From JACCQS01 sp963766765 (GTDB lineage Bacteria > Actinomycetota > Actinomycetes > Mycobacteriales > Geodermatophilaceae), in contig CAVYBR010000014.1 in NCBI GenBank assembly GCA_963766765.1, forward strand, positions 62,001 through 126,000: a DNA stretch of 64,000 nt, written 5' to 3'. Numbering within the stretch: the first letter of the stretch is position 1; every line of letters begins with the position of its first letter. A program made the translations under genes and the position numbers. The notes below the pieces were generated by a model that saw nothing but the letters and a program-made list of their open reading frames with translations, did not search any database and was not told where the DNA came from. Positions 26,420 through 35,880 of the stretch are shown in pieces.

Positions 26420-28351
26420 ATGCCTGTGACCTCACTCTTTCCCCAGCTGGAAGCGCTGCTGCCGCGGATCAACAAACCGATCCAGTACGTCGGCGGCGAA
26501 CTGAACGCACAGCTCAAGGACTGGGACTCAGTCGAAGTGCACTGGGCCCTGATGTATCCCGACGCGTACGAGGTCGGCCTGCCCAACCAGGGCATCATGA
26601 TCTTGTACGAGGTCCTGAACGAGCGCACCGATGCCCTGGCCGAGCGCACCTACGCCGTGTGGCCGGATCTCGCCGAACTGATGCGCGAAAACCGCGTCCC
26701 ACAGTTCACCGTGGATGGCCACCGCCCGGTCATCGAGTTCGACGTGCTGGGCGTCAGCTTCTCGACCGAACTCGGCTACACGAACATGATCGAGGCGCTC
26801 GATCTCGCTGGCATCCCGCTGCACGCGAAGGACCGCACCGACGAGCCGCTGGTGATCGCCGGCGGGCACGCCGCCTTCAACCCGGAGCCGATCGCCGACT
26901 TCCTCGACGCCGCCGTACTGGGGGATGGGGAGCAGGTCGTCGGCGACATCACCGAAGTCGTCAAGGCATGGAAGAGCGACGGATCGCCGGACGGTCGGTT
27001 GGGACTGTTGTCCCGGATCGCCCGGGTCGAGGGGGTCTACGTTCCCCGCTTCTACGACGTGGACTACCTGCCGGACGGCCGGATCAGGCGCGTGACGACG
27101 AACCAGACGGCAGTGCCGTTCCGCGTCGGCAAGCGAACGACGATGGACCTCGACGACTGGCCGTACCCCAAGCAACCGCTCGTCCCATTGGCCGAGACGG
27201 TGCACGAGCGGATGAGCGTGGAGATCTTCCGCGGCTGCACTCGAGGGTGCCGGTTCTGTCAGGCCGGGATGATCACCCGCCCGGTCCGTGAGCGTTCGAT
27301 CACCGGTATCGGCGAGATGGTCGATGCGGGCCTCAAGGCAAGTGGGTACGAGGAGGTCGGGCTGCTCAGCCTGTCCAGCGCGGATCACTCGGAGATCGGC
27401 GAGATCGCCAAGGGATTGGCCGACCGGTACGAGGGGACCAACACCAGCCTGTCGTTGCCCAGCACCCGGGTCGATGCGTTCAACGTCACCCTGGCCAATG
27501 AGCTGTCGCGCAACGGCCGCCGCTCCGGGCTGACGTTCGCGCCCGAGGGCGGCAGCGAGCGGCTGCGCAAGGTCATCAACAAGATGGTGTCCAAAGAGGA
27601 TCTGATTCGTACCGTCTCCACCGCGTACGCCAACGGCTGGCGCCAGGTGAAGCTCTATTTCATGTGCGGTCTGCCGACCGAGACCGACGAGGACGTTCTC
27701 GAGATCGCCGACATGGCCCGTGAGGTGATCAAGGCCGGCCGAGCCGCCAGCGGGCACAAGGACATCCGCTGCACGGTGTCGATCGGCGGATTCGTCCCCA
27801 AGCCGCACACCCCGTTCCAGTGGGCGGCCCAGGCCGATCACGAGACGATCGACCGGCGGCTGAAGCTTCTCCGGACCGCGATCAACTCCGACCGCAGCGT
27901 CGGTCGCGCGATCGGCGTCCGCTACCACGACGGGAAGCCCGGCATCGTGGAAGGACTGCTCTCCCGCGGCGACCGCCGGATCGGGGCGGTCATCGAAGAG
28001 GTGTGGCGCAGCGGCGGTCGATTCGACGGGTGGAACGAGCACTTCAGCTTCGACCGCTGGATGGCCGCGTGCGCGCAGGTTCTGCCGTCGTACGGCCTCG
28101 ACGTCGACTGGTACACCACCCGCGAGCGCACTGAGCATGAGGTCTTGCCCTGGGATCACCTGGACTCGGGGCTGGACAAGGAATGGCTCTGGGCGGACTG
28201 GCAGGACGCGCTCTCCGAGCACGAACAGGACGACTGTCGCTGGACCCCATGTTTCGACTGCGGTGTCTGCCCGGGGATGGGCACCGACATCCAGATCGGG
28301 CCGACCGGGGTCAAGCTCCTCCCGCTGACCCCTGTCGCAACCGGTTCGTGA
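26420..28351 (+). CDS. TIGR03960 family radical SAM protein
   Basis: A protein of 643 aa from ATG 26420, behind GGAG at 26411. The N-terminal third looks like a B12-binding-type fold (VHWALMYPDAYEVGLPNQGI; VLGVSFSTELGYTNM). The radical SAM cluster motif is RGCTRGCRFCQAGM (Cys-x3-Cys-x2-Cys). Near the end is a Cys-rich site (CRWTPCFDCGVCPGMG). The family is found next to DUF2344 and ribonuclease E/G in many bacteria. Its reaction is not settled; a role in RNA or ribosome modification is often supposed. Confidence 0.9.
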   Translation: MPVTSLFPQLEALLPRINKPIQYVGGELNAQLKDWDSVEVHWALMYPDAYEVGLPNQGIMILYEVLNERTDALAERTYAVWPDLAELMRENRVPQFTVDGHRPVIEFDVLGVSFSTELGYTNMIEALDLAGIPLHAKDRTDEPLVIAGGHAAFNPEPIADFLDAAVLGDGEQVVGDITEVVKAWKSDGSPDGRLGLLSRIARVEGVYVPRFYDVDYLPDGRIRRVTTNQTAVPFRVGKRTTMDLDDWPYPKQPLVPLAETVHERMSVEIFRGCTRGCRFCQAGMITRPVRERSITGIGEMVDAGLKASGYEEVGLLSLSSADHSEIGEIAKGLADRYEGTNTSLSLPSTRVDAFNVTLANELSRNGRRSGLTFAPEGGSERLRKVINKMVSKEDLIRTVSTAYANGWRQVKLYFMCGLPTETDEDVLEIADMAREVIKAGRAASGHKDIRCTVSIGGFVPKPHTPFQWAAQADHETIDRRLKLLRTAINSDRSVGRAIGVRYHDGKPGIVEGLLSRGDRRIGAVIEEVWRSGGRFDGWNEHFSFDRWMAACAQVLPSYGLDVDWYTTRERTEHEVLPWDHLDSGLDKEWLWADWQDALSEHEQDDCRWTPCFDCGVCPGMGTDIQIGPTGVKLLPLTPVATGS

Positions 28352-28378
28352 GCTCCGACGGATGGATCGGCACTCCTG

Positions 28379-29143
28379 ATGGGTACTCGGCAGCCGGACG
28401 GGCCCGCTCCGCCACCGACGGTGCAGCGGCTGCGGATCCGCTACGCCAAGCGCGGCCGGCTGCGCTTCGTCTCCCATCGGGACTTCGCCCGGGCCTTCGA
28501 GCGGGCGCTGCGGCGATCCGGCGTCCCGATGGCGTTCTCGGCGGGGTTCAGCCCGCACCCGAAGATCTCCTACGTCGGGGCGGCGCCGACCGGGTCGGCG
28601 AGCGAGGCTGAGTACCTCGAGATCGGGCTGCAGACCGAAACCGATCCGGAACAGGTACGGGCAGCCCTCGACGAGGCGTTGCCGGACGGATTGGACATCC
28701 TCGAGGTCCTGCCAGCTGCCACCGGCGGGCTGCCCGAACAGATCGAGGCCTCGCGTTGGCGGATCCAACTGCCTGGTCTGGCGCCCCAAGCGCTCGATGC
28801 GGCCCTCGGCGAGTTCAACAGCCGGGACAGCGTGATCGTGGAGCGGGTCACGAAGAAGGGACTCCGGCTGCTCGACGCGCGGGCGGCCGTGGTCAGCGCT
28901 GAAACCGCCTTTGTCGACGGTTGTGCGATACTTGATGTGGTCGTGCGACAGGTCAGTCCTGCAGTGCGACCCGACGATGTGCTCACCGCTCTCGGTGCCG
29001 TCGCCGGACTGGCTGGGCCGCTCACCTCGCGTTCGACGCGGCTCGCCCAGGGTCGGCTCGACGACACCACCGGAGTGCTGACCGATCCGCTCGGTCCCGA
29101 CCGTGCCGCCGCTGCCAGAGACGGTGCACCAGGCGGGACCTGA
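28379..29143 (+). CDS. TIGR03936 family (DUF2344) protein
   Basis: A protein of 254 aa. It begins with the core RLRIRYAKRGRLRFVSHRDF, then FSAGFSPHPKISYVGAAPTG and EYLEIGLQ, the conserved blocks of DUF2344. In many other bacteria this domain is fused to the radical SAM protein that here is a separate gene 27 nt upstream, so the two most likely act together. The function is unknown. Confidence 0.88.
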   Translation: MGTRQPDGPAPPPTVQRLRIRYAKRGRLRFVSHRDFARAFERALRRSGVPMAFSAGFSPHPKISYVGAAPTGSASEAEYLEIGLQTETDPEQVRAALDEALPDGLDILEVLPAATGGLPEQIEASRWRIQLPGLAPQALDAALGEFNSRDSVIVERVTKKGLRLLDARAAVVSAETAFVDGCAILDVVVRQVSPAVRPDDVLTALGAVAGLAGPLTSRSTRLAQGRLDDTTGVLTDPLGPDRAAAARDGAPGGT

Positions 29144-29347
29144 TCGCGGGCCGGTTGACGGGCCCTCGCCGGCACCAATCGAGTGCTTCTCGGCACCCGA
29201 TACGAGACTTCTGCGAGACCGGGATCCCGCCGCTGCCCACCACGGGCGCGACACGCGAACTCCGGGATCGCCTGACCCGCCGTACCTGAGCGGCGGCCGA
29301 ACACCGAACCTGGTGGGCGGCGCCCGGGTACGGGAAACGGAGTACCA

Positions 29348-32035
29348 GTGCTCGACAACGAGCCAACCAGCACCACCACCGAAACAGAACAAGACAGCGC
29401 TGCAGGCCAGGACACCGGCACGAGCCAGACCAGTCAGAACGGCGCAGCCGAATCCGACGCCAGCCCGGTCAAGACCACGCGCCGACGTGCCGCTCCGCCG
29501 CCGGTGATGTCCTTCATGGCCCCGCCAGATCCCGAGCCCGTTCTGCCGAGGCATTCCTCGGACGACGCCGTGCCCGGCCCCGACGAGCCATCAGACGAGA
29601 TCGACGATCGTCCGGCGAAAGCGACTCGGTCAGCGAGAGGCACTGCGGCCAAGAGAGGCCGCGGCCGCCAACCCGCGAAGACGACCAAGGCAACGAAGGC
29701 AACCAAGGCAACCAAGGCAACCAAGGCCGCTCAGGCAGCCGCAGAGAATGCCGACTTCAATGCCGGCGACGACGGCGCAGCTGCCGATGCCACCGGCGCC
29801 CAGGACGCATGGCCGGACGGCGATGGCGAGTCCGACACCGACGGTGAGGGCGGGAACCGCCGCCGGCGCGGTCGTCGGGGCCGAGGCCGGGGCAAGACCG
29901 GGGACGACTCGGAGACCGACGGCTCGGACAGCAGTTCCGGAGCAGCGGAGCCGGCCGGGTCCACCGACGGCGCGAACGGCGACTCCGATGACGACGAGGA
30001 CACCGACGGCGGATCCTCCACACGCCGTCGACGCCGCCGCCGGCGTCGCTCGGAGGACGACGACTCCGGTTCGAGCCGAGGCGATGGGGCTGGTGGCGGC
30101 GGCCGCGGCGAGGCTGGCGGCGGCAATGAAGAGGTACGTGGGATATCCGGATCCACCCGGCTGGAGGCCAAGCGTCAGCGTCGCCGGGACGGCCGGGAAA
30201 CCGGCCGTCGGCGGGCACCGATCCTGTCCGAAGCGGAGTTCCTCACCAGGCGTGAGGCCGTCAACCGCGCCATGGTCATTCGACAGAGCGGTGAGCGGAC
30301 CCAGATCGCCGTGCTCGAGGACGACATCCTGGTCGAGCACTACATCACGCAGGCGAGCAGCAATTCCTTCGCCGGCAACGTCTACCTCGGCAAGGTGCAG
30401 AACGTGTTGCCCAGCATGGAGGCGGCCTTCGTCGACATCGGCAAGGGCCGCAATGCCGTGCTGTATGCCGGCGAAGTCAACTGGGACGCCGCGGGCCTGG
30501 AGGGCAAGTCCCGCAACATCGAGACTGCGATGAAGTCCGGGGACAGCGTGGTCGTCCAGGTGACCAAGGACCCCATGGGTCACAAGGGTGCGCGGTTGAC
30601 TTCGCAGGTCAGCCTGCCCGGCCGATACCTGGTCTTCGTGCCCAACGGCTCGATGACCGGGATCAGTCGGAAGCTGCCCGATGTCGAGCGCAGCCGGCTG
30701 AAGGCGATCTTAAAAATGATCGTTCCCGAGGACGCAGGCGTGATCATCCGTACTGCCGCCGAGGGGGCCAGCGAGGAAGAACTCACTCGTGACGTCAACC
30801 GGCTGACCGCGCAGTGGGAGGTCATCCAGAAGAAGGCGACCTCGTCCTCGACCAGCTCGCCGAGCCTGCTCTACCAGGAGCCGGATCTGGCCATCCGGGT
30901 CATCCGCGACGTCTTCAACGAGGACTTCACGAAGATGATCGTGTCCGGCGACGAGGCCTGGGACACCGTCGAGGCCTACGTGGCTCACGTGGCGCCCGAC
31001 CTCGTGGACCGGGTCAGCCGGCACACGGGCGAGAGTGATGTGTTCGCTGATCTGCGGATCGACGAGCAGCTGGCCAAGGCTTTGGACCGCAAGGTGTGGT
31101 TGCCGTCGGGCGGGTCGTTGGTGATCGACCGGACCGAGGCGATGACCGTCGTCGACGTCAACACCGGCAAGTACATCGGCAGTGGCGGAAATCTGGAACA
31201 GACCGTCACCCGGAACAACCTCGAGGCCGCCGAGGAGATCGTCCGCCAGCTCCGCCTGCGCGACATCGGCGGCATCATCGTCATCGACTTCATCGACATG
31301 GTGCTCGAGAGCAATCGAGATCTGGTGTTGCGTCGGCTCACCGAGTGCCTGGGCCGGGACCGGACCCGCCACCAGGTCGCCGAGGTGACGTCTCTCGGTC
31401 TTGTGCAGATGACTCGCAAGCGGGTCGGCCAGGGTCTCCTGGAGGTCTACTCCGAGCCCTGCGAGCACTGCAACGGCCGCGGCATCATCGTCCACGTTGA
31501 CCCGGTCGACGAGAAGCGCCGTCGCCCCAACAGCGATGCCCACGGCGAGCACAGTCGCGGAGACCGCGGCGACCGTGGGGAGCGCAGCAATGGCCGCGGG
31601 AGCGACCGCAGCGATTCCCGCGGTGGTGGTCGTAATCGGGCCCGCGGCGGTGGGTCCCGGTCAGACAACGGCGCCGCTGAAGTCATTGCGCTCGATGTCC
31701 CTGCCGTCGATGTCCCTGCCGTCGATGTCGAGCCGAGCTCGGGGCAGGCGGAACCGCCTGCGCCGCCCGTCGAGTCGTCCCCTACTGGTGCTCGTGCACC
31801 CGCATCGACGGTGGACGGTGCGTCGCCGCTGGAGGGTGCCTCGAGCCGACCGGCCGAGTCAGTCGTTGTGCCTTCAAGACGGCTCGCAGCGGCGAAGGAC
31901 AAGCCGGAATCTGCCGATGTCCAGGCGTGGATCCAGTCGGAATCGGCTGGGTCGGCGACGGTGACAGCCACGCCCCGGCGACGCGGCCGCCGCGCAGCGT
32001 CGCGCCCTGCTGGCCCGCCGGTCGCCGACGTCTGA
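29348..32035 (+). CDS. rne: Ribonuclease E/G
   Basis: A protein of 895 aa from GTG 29348 behind GGAG. The first ~300 residues are low-complexity and highly charged, with runs such as KATKATKATKATK and RRRRRRRRSEDD. The S1-like RNA-binding part begins near residue 340 (SFAGNVYLGKVQNVLPSMEA). The catalytic core holds AMTVVDVNTGKYIG and GIIVIDFIDM with the metal-binding Asp residues, and the zinc link is CEHCNGRG. The C-terminal ~190 residues are again low-complexity. This layout, with the catalytic core in the middle, is typical of actinobacterial RNase E. It processes and degrades RNA. Confidence 0.95.
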   Translation: MLDNEPTSTTTETEQDSAAGQDTGTSQTSQNGAAESDASPVKTTRRRAAPPPVMSFMAPPDPEPVLPRHSSDDAVPGPDEPSDEIDDRPAKATRSARGTAAKRGRGRQPAKTTKATKATKATKATKAAQAAAENADFNAGDDGAAADATGAQDAWPDGDGESDTDGEGGNRRRRGRRGRGRGKTGDDSETDGSDSSSGAAEPAGSTDGANGDSDDDEDTDGGSSTRRRRRRRRRSEDDDSGSSRGDGAGGGGRGEAGGGNEEVRGISGSTRLEAKRQRRRDGRETGRRRAPILSEAEFLTRREAVNRAMVIRQSGERTQIAVLEDDILVEHYITQASSNSFAGNVYLGKVQNVLPSMEAAFVDIGKGRNAVLYAGEVNWDAAGLEGKSRNIETAMKSGDSVVVQVTKDPMGHKGARLTSQVSLPGRYLVFVPNGSMTGISRKLPDVERSRLKAILKMIVPEDAGVIIRTAAEGASEEELTRDVNRLTAQWEVIQKKATSSSTSSPSLLYQEPDLAIRVIRDVFNEDFTKMIVSGDEAWDTVEAYVAHVAPDLVDRVSRHTGESDVFADLRIDEQLAKALDRKVWLPSGGSLVIDRTEAMTVVDVNTGKYIGSGGNLEQTVTRNNLEAAEEIVRQLRLRDIGGIIVIDFIDMVLESNRDLVLRRLTECLGRDRTRHQVAEVTSLGLVQMTRKRVGQGLLEVYSEPCEHCNGRGIIVHVDPVDEKRRRPNSDAHGEHSRGDRGDRGERSNGRGSDRSDSRGGGRNRARGGGSRSDNGAAEVIALDVPAVDVPAVDVEPSSGQAEPPAPPVESSPTGARAPASTVDGASPLEGASSRPAESVVVPSRRLAAAKDKPESADVQAWIQSESAGSATVTATPRRRGRRAASRPAGPPVADV

Positions 32036-32062
32036 GCCAGGATCGAGCGCTGATCGGGCTGG

Positions 32063-32093
32063 TTGGCCGCCTGGAGCGGGACTCCGGTACCCT
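32063..32093 (+). promoter_or_regulatory. Promoter for rplU-rpmA
   Basis: TTGGCC at 32063-32068 and TACCCT at 32088-32093 are 19 nt apart. They would start a leader of about 135 nt before the rplU GTG. Confidence 0.4.
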
Positions 32094-32123
32094 GGGAACT
32101 CGCGTGCCACCGCGGTCGGTTCC

Positions 32124-32139
32124 TACTTGTTCACAAGTA
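32124..32139. promoter_or_regulatory. Inverted repeat in the rplU leader
   Basis: TACTTGTTCACAAGTA is a 7-bp perfect inverted repeat with a 2-nt centre. The centre is too short for a stable hairpin loop, so an operator-like role is as likely as an RNA role. It sits about 95 nt before the start codon of rplU. Confidence 0.4.
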
Positions 32140-32233
32140 TTCAGCTCCTGACCGGCTGACAGCGCGCTCGCATGAGTCCTCCGCTCACTGGAACGTCATC
32201 GGTGTGCGGCGAAAAAGTTCTAAGGAGATCTCG

Positions 32234-32953
32234 GTGTACGCAGTTGTCAAGGCCGGCGGCAAGCAACACAAGGTTGCTGTCGGAGACGTCCTCGAGGTCA
32301 ATCGGCTCGAGGGCGATGCTGGCGACGCCGTGAGCCTGCCCGCTCTGCTCGTCGTGGATGGTCGCACCGTGATCAGCGAGGCGGCCGCGCTGGCGAAGAT
32401 CGCCGTGACCGGTGAGATTGTCGGCCACCACAAAGGCCCCAAGATCAAGATCCTCAAGTACAAGAACAAGACGGGCTATCGCAAGCGGATCGGGCACCGT
32501 CAGCTCCTGACCGAGTTGCTCGTGACCGACATCGATGATGGCAAGCCGAAGCAGAAGGCCAAGGCCGACGAGAAGCCGGCGAAGGCGGCGAAGGCCGAGT
32601 CAGCCAAGCCGACCAAGGCAGAGTCAACCAAGGCAGAGTCAACCAAGGCAGACTCGACGAAGGCAGCAACCGCGACCAAGGCAGACACCGACGACAAGCC
32701 GACCAAGACCGCCAAGACGTCGGCTAAGGCGGCGGCAAAGGCAGCCACCGACGACAAGCCGGCGAAGGCCGCGAAAGCGACAACTGCCAAGGCGAGCACC
32801 GCGAAAGCGAGCACCGCCAAAGCGGCCACCGCCAAGGCGGCGCCAGCGAAGGCGACCAAGACTGCTGCCAAGACAGGCAAAGCGACGAAGTCCGTGAAGG
32901 CGACCAAGGCCTCGGCCAAGGCTTCGGACACCGACGAGAAGAAGAAGGACTAG
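32234..32953 (+). CDS. rplU: Ribosomal protein L21 with a long Lys/Ala-rich C-terminal extension
   Basis: A protein of 239 aa from GTG 32234 behind AAGGAGA. The first ~100 residues are normal L21: YAVVKAGGKQHKVAVGDVLE, GHHKGPKIKILKYKNKTGYR, RIGHRQLLTELLV. L21 usually ends here. About 135 more residues follow, made of Lys, Ala, Thr, Ser and Asp in short repeats (KAESTKAESTKADSTKA; TAKASTAKASTAKAATAKA), much like histone H1 or mycobacterial HupB tails. The tail keeps the frame with no internal stop up to TAG, 4 nt before rpmA. Confidence 0.95.
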   Translation: MYAVVKAGGKQHKVAVGDVLEVNRLEGDAGDAVSLPALLVVDGRTVISEAAALAKIAVTGEIVGHHKGPKIKILKYKNKTGYRKRIGHRQLLTELLVTDIDDGKPKQKAKADEKPAKAAKAESAKPTKAESTKAESTKADSTKAATATKADTDDKPTKTAKTSAKAAAKAATDDKPAKAAKATTAKASTAKASTAKAATAKAAPAKATKTAAKTGKATKSVKATKASAKASDTDEKKKD

Positions 32954-32957
32954 CGAG

Positions 32958-33212
32958 ATGGCACACAAGAAGGGCGCCTCGTCCTCGCGCAACGGTCGCG
33001 ACTCCAACAGCCAGCGTCTGGGCGTCAAGCGCTTTGGCGGGGAGATCGTGAAGTCCGGCGAGATCATCGTCCGGCAGCGCGGGACCCACTTCCACCCGGG
33101 CACCGGTGTCGGCCGCGGCGGGGACGACACGCTGTTCGCCGTACAACCGGGAGCGGTCACATTCGGAAAGCGCCGCGGACGGGCCCAGGTCAGCGTCACG
33201 CCTGTCGAATGA
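32958..33212 (+). CDS. rpmA: Ribosomal protein L27
   Basis: A protein of 84 aa: AHKKGASSSRNGRDSNSQRL at the start, then GVKRFGGEIVKSGEIIVRQR and GTHFHPGTGVGRGGDDTLFA. These are the standard L27 blocks. The N-terminus starts directly with MAHKKG, so no cleaved leader as in Firmicutes. It is 4 nt behind rplU and the GCGAG before the ATG serves as RBS. Confidence 0.97.
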   Translation: MAHKKGASSSRNGRDSNSQRLGVKRFGGEIVKSGEIIVRQRGTHFHPGTGVGRGGDDTLFAVQPGAVTFGKRRGRAQVSVTPVE

Positions 33213-33235
33213 CATGACGCGCATCGCGCGTCATG
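33213..33235 (+). terminator. Hairpin between rpmA and obgE
   Basis: CATGACGCGC, then ATC, then GCGCGTCATG: a perfect 10-bp stem with a 3-nt loop that starts one base after the rpmA stop. There is no T run after it, as is common in actinobacteria. It could end or damp transcription so that obgE gets less than the ribosomal genes, or stabilise the rplU-rpmA message. Confidence 0.7.
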
Positions 33236-33255
33236 CCCGATGCCGGCGCTGATTC

Positions 33256-34749
33256 ATGGCTGTCTCTTTCATCGACCGCACGGTCCTGCACCTGTCTGCC
33301 GGGAACGGGGGACATGGGTGCGCATCCGTGCATCGCGAGAAGTACAAGCCGATGGGCGGGCCGGACGGCGGTAACGGTGGCCGCGGCGGCGACGTGATCC
33401 TCGAGGTCGATCCCGGGGTGCACACCCTGCTCGACTTCCACCACCACCCGCACCATCGGGCCGGCAACGGAAAGCCGGGTCAAGGCGACCATCGCAATGG
33501 CGCTCAGGGTGCCGACCGGGTGCTTGCGGTTCCCGAAGGCACCGTGGTCAGCACGGTGGACGGCGAGGTCCTGATCGACCTGATCGGTCAGGGAACCCGA
33601 TACGTGGTAGCGCAGGGCGGGCACGGCGGGCTGGGAAATGCTGCCCTGGCATCAGCGCGGCGCAAAGCACCCGGCTTCGCGTTGCTGGGCGAGGAGGGGG
33701 AGTCCCTCGACGTCATCTTGGAACTCAAGAGCGTTGCGGACGTCGGTCTGGTCGGGTTCCCCTCCGCTGGAAAGTCCTCGCTGATCGCGGCTGTGTCCGC
33801 GGCAAAGCCAAAAATCGCTGACTACCCGTTCACCACGTTGACGCCCAATCTGGGCGTGGTTGCCGCAGGTGACCACACGTTCACCATGGCCGATGTCCCC
33901 GGCCTGATCCCAGGTGCTGCACAGGGCAAGGGCCTTGGCCTGGAATTCCTCCGTCACGTCGAACGGTGCGCAGTCCTCGTCCACGTCGTCGATGCGGCGA
34001 CGCTCGAGGGTGGCCGCGACCCGCTCAGCGACATCGACGCCATCGAGACCGAACTCAGCGCGTACGGCGGCTCAGGCGAGAGTCTGATCGACCGGCTCAA
34101 GGCAGTCGCGATCAACAAGATCGACGTCCCGGAGGCCCGGGATCTCGCCGACCTGGTGGCTGCCGATCTCGAGGACCGGGGATATCGCGTGTTCCCGATC
34201 AGCGCGGTCAGCGGTGAGGGGGTCCGCGCGCTCACCTACTACCTGGGCGAGGAAGTCGCGCGAGATCGCGCGTCTCGTCCGGCTGCTGCGCCGACCCGCC
34301 TGATCATTCGTCCGACTCCCGTTGACGACACCTTCGAGGTGACGCCGGATCGGGATACGCCCGGCGGATTCGTCGTCACCGGCGTACGCCCCGAGCGGTG
34401 GATCCGACAGACGGACTTCAGCAACGACGAGGCAGTCGGCTATCTCGGTGACCGACTGGCTCGGCTGGGCGTTGAGGATGCGCTCGTCAAGGCAGGCGCG
34501 GTGCCGGGCTGCCCGGTCACGATCGGTGACGTGAGCTTCGACTGGGTGCCGAGCACCCCGGACGCGAGTTCGGCGGTGATCGGCCGACGCGGTGCGGATC
34601 CGCGCCTGGACATCTCAGACCGGGTCCCGGCCGAACAGCGACTGGCGATGAAGAAGGCCCGCCGCCGTCGTCCAGAGGATGAACTGACCGCGGCATCCGA
34701 CAAGGTCGACGCGGGGAACTCGACCGTCGACGCCGGCGCAGAGGCATGA
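33256..34749 (+). CDS. obgE: GTPase Obg (CgtA)
   Basis: A protein of 497 aa from ATG 33256. The glycine-rich Obg fold covers about residues 1-160 (HREKYKPMGGPDGGNGGRGG; GQGGHGGLGNAALASARRKA). The G domain has GFPSAGKSSLIAA (G1), TTLTPNLGVV (G2), DVPGLIPGA (G3), NKID (G4) and PISAVSGEG (G5). The C-terminal OCT domain follows near residue 345 (TFEVTPDRDTPGGFVVTGVR). It helps 50S subunit assembly. Its stop overlaps the start of proB by 4 nt (ATGA). Confidence 0.97.
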   Translation: MAVSFIDRTVLHLSAGNGGHGCASVHREKYKPMGGPDGGNGGRGGDVILEVDPGVHTLLDFHHHPHHRAGNGKPGQGDHRNGAQGADRVLAVPEGTVVSTVDGEVLIDLIGQGTRYVVAQGGHGGLGNAALASARRKAPGFALLGEEGESLDVILELKSVADVGLVGFPSAGKSSLIAAVSAAKPKIADYPFTTLTPNLGVVAAGDHTFTMADVPGLIPGAAQGKGLGLEFLRHVERCAVLVHVVDAATLEGGRDPLSDIDAIETELSAYGGSGESLIDRLKAVAINKIDVPEARDLADLVAADLEDRGYRVFPISAVSGEGVRALTYYLGEEVARDRASRPAAAPTRLIIRPTPVDDTFEVTPDRDTPGGFVVTGVRPERWIRQTDFSNDEAVGYLGDRLARLGVEDALVKAGAVPGCPVTIGDVSFDWVPSTPDASSAVIGRRGADPRLDISDRVPAEQRLAMKKARRRRPEDELTAASDKVDAGNSTVDAGAEA

Positions 34750-35867
34750 CGTCGGCGACCGACCCGATCGCCAGTGCAGGTCGAGTCGTCGTCAAGATCG
34801 GGTCCTCATCGTTGACCTCGATCGCCGGGGGCATCGATGCTGCCCGGCTGACCGAGTTCGTCGAAAGTCTGCTGAGCCATCGGCGGGAGGGCCGGCAGAT
34901 CGTCGTCGTGTCCTCCGGGGCGATCGCCGCGGGGCTGGCACCGTTGGGGCTGGCGCGACGGCCACGTGATCTTGCTACCGCACAAGCTGCGGCCAGCGTC
35001 GGCCAGTTGTTGCTGGTCCAGGCTTACGCCGCCGCCTTCGCTGTGCACGGACTCACCGTGGGTCAGGTCTTGCTGACCGCGGACGATCTGCATCGCCGTG
35101 CGCACTACCGCAACGCCTCTCGTACGATCGCGCGCTTGCTCTCGCTCGGCGTCGTTCCGTTGGTCAATGAGAACGACACAGTGGCTACCGACGAGATCCG
35201 GTTCGGTGACAACGACCGACTCGCGGCCCTGGTCGCGCACGTCGCTGAGGCGTCGGGGCTGGTCCTGCTGTCGGACGTCGACGGTCTGCACGATGGCGAC
35301 CCGCGGCGCTCCAACAGCACGCGGATACCGGTCGTGCATCGTGCTGCGGACCTGCAGGCCCTCAGCATTGGCCCATCCCGTGGTGACGGGATCGGTAGCG
35401 GTGGGATGAGCAGCAAGGTCGAAGCCGCGCTGATCGCGTCGAGCTCGGGCGTTTCGGTCCGGATTGCCAAGGCACAGGACGTACGCGCTGCCCTTGCCGG
35501 TAGCGACGTGGGGACCCTGTTCCCCGCGTCCGGGCGGCGGCCGACCGCACGCTTGTTCTGGCTGCGCTATGCCAGCCGCCCGCGCGGATCGATCCGGCTG
35601 GACGCCGGCGCGGTCCGGGCACTACGAGCGCGACGGGCTTCACTGTTGGCTGCCGGGATCACTGGTGTTGCAGGCGACTTCCAGGCCGATGATCCGGTGG
35701 AACTGCTCGGGCCGGACGGTGCTGCGGTCGGCCGCGGACTGGTCGCCTACGACGCGCGGGAACTTCCGGCGATGCTCGGAAAATCCACGAGCGAGCTCGC
35801 GCCGGACCTGCGCCGCGAAGTGATCCACCGCGACGAGATGATCCTGCACGAGCTCGCTCGGGACTAG
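34746..35867 (+). CDS. proB: Glutamate 5-kinase
   Basis: A protein of 373 aa. The kinase part has RVVVKIGSSSLTS, IVVVSSGAIAAGLAPLGL, PLVNENDTVATDEIRFGDND and GDGIGSGGMSSKVEAALIAS. The last ~95 residues are a PUA domain (GSIRLDAGAVRALRARRASL). It makes glutamyl-5-phosphate, the first step of proline synthesis. It is coupled to obgE. proA, the next pathway gene, is 5.7 kb downstream rather than adjacent. Confidence 0.96.
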   Translation: MTSATDPIASAGRVVVKIGSSSLTSIAGGIDAARLTEFVESLLSHRREGRQIVVVSSGAIAAGLAPLGLARRPRDLATAQAAASVGQLLLVQAYAAAFAVHGLTVGQVLLTADDLHRRAHYRNASRTIARLLSLGVVPLVNENDTVATDEIRFGDNDRLAALVAHVAEASGLVLLSDVDGLHDGDPRRSNSTRIPVVHRAADLQALSIGPSRGDGIGSGGMSSKVEAALIASSSGVSVRIAKAQDVRAALAGSDVGTLFPASGRRPTARLFWLRYASRPRGSIRLDAGAVRALRARRASLLAAGITGVAGDFQADDPVELLGPDGAAVGRGLVAYDARELPAMLGKSTSELAPDLRREVIHRDEMILHELARD

Positions 35868-35880
35868 CGGCGGCCTGCGA

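Noticed and set aside
26528..29554. A 1008-aa open frame on the minus strand opposite the radical SAM and DUF2344 genes
   Set aside because: Long antisense frames are common in high-GC DNA. The plus strand carries two clear conserved proteins.
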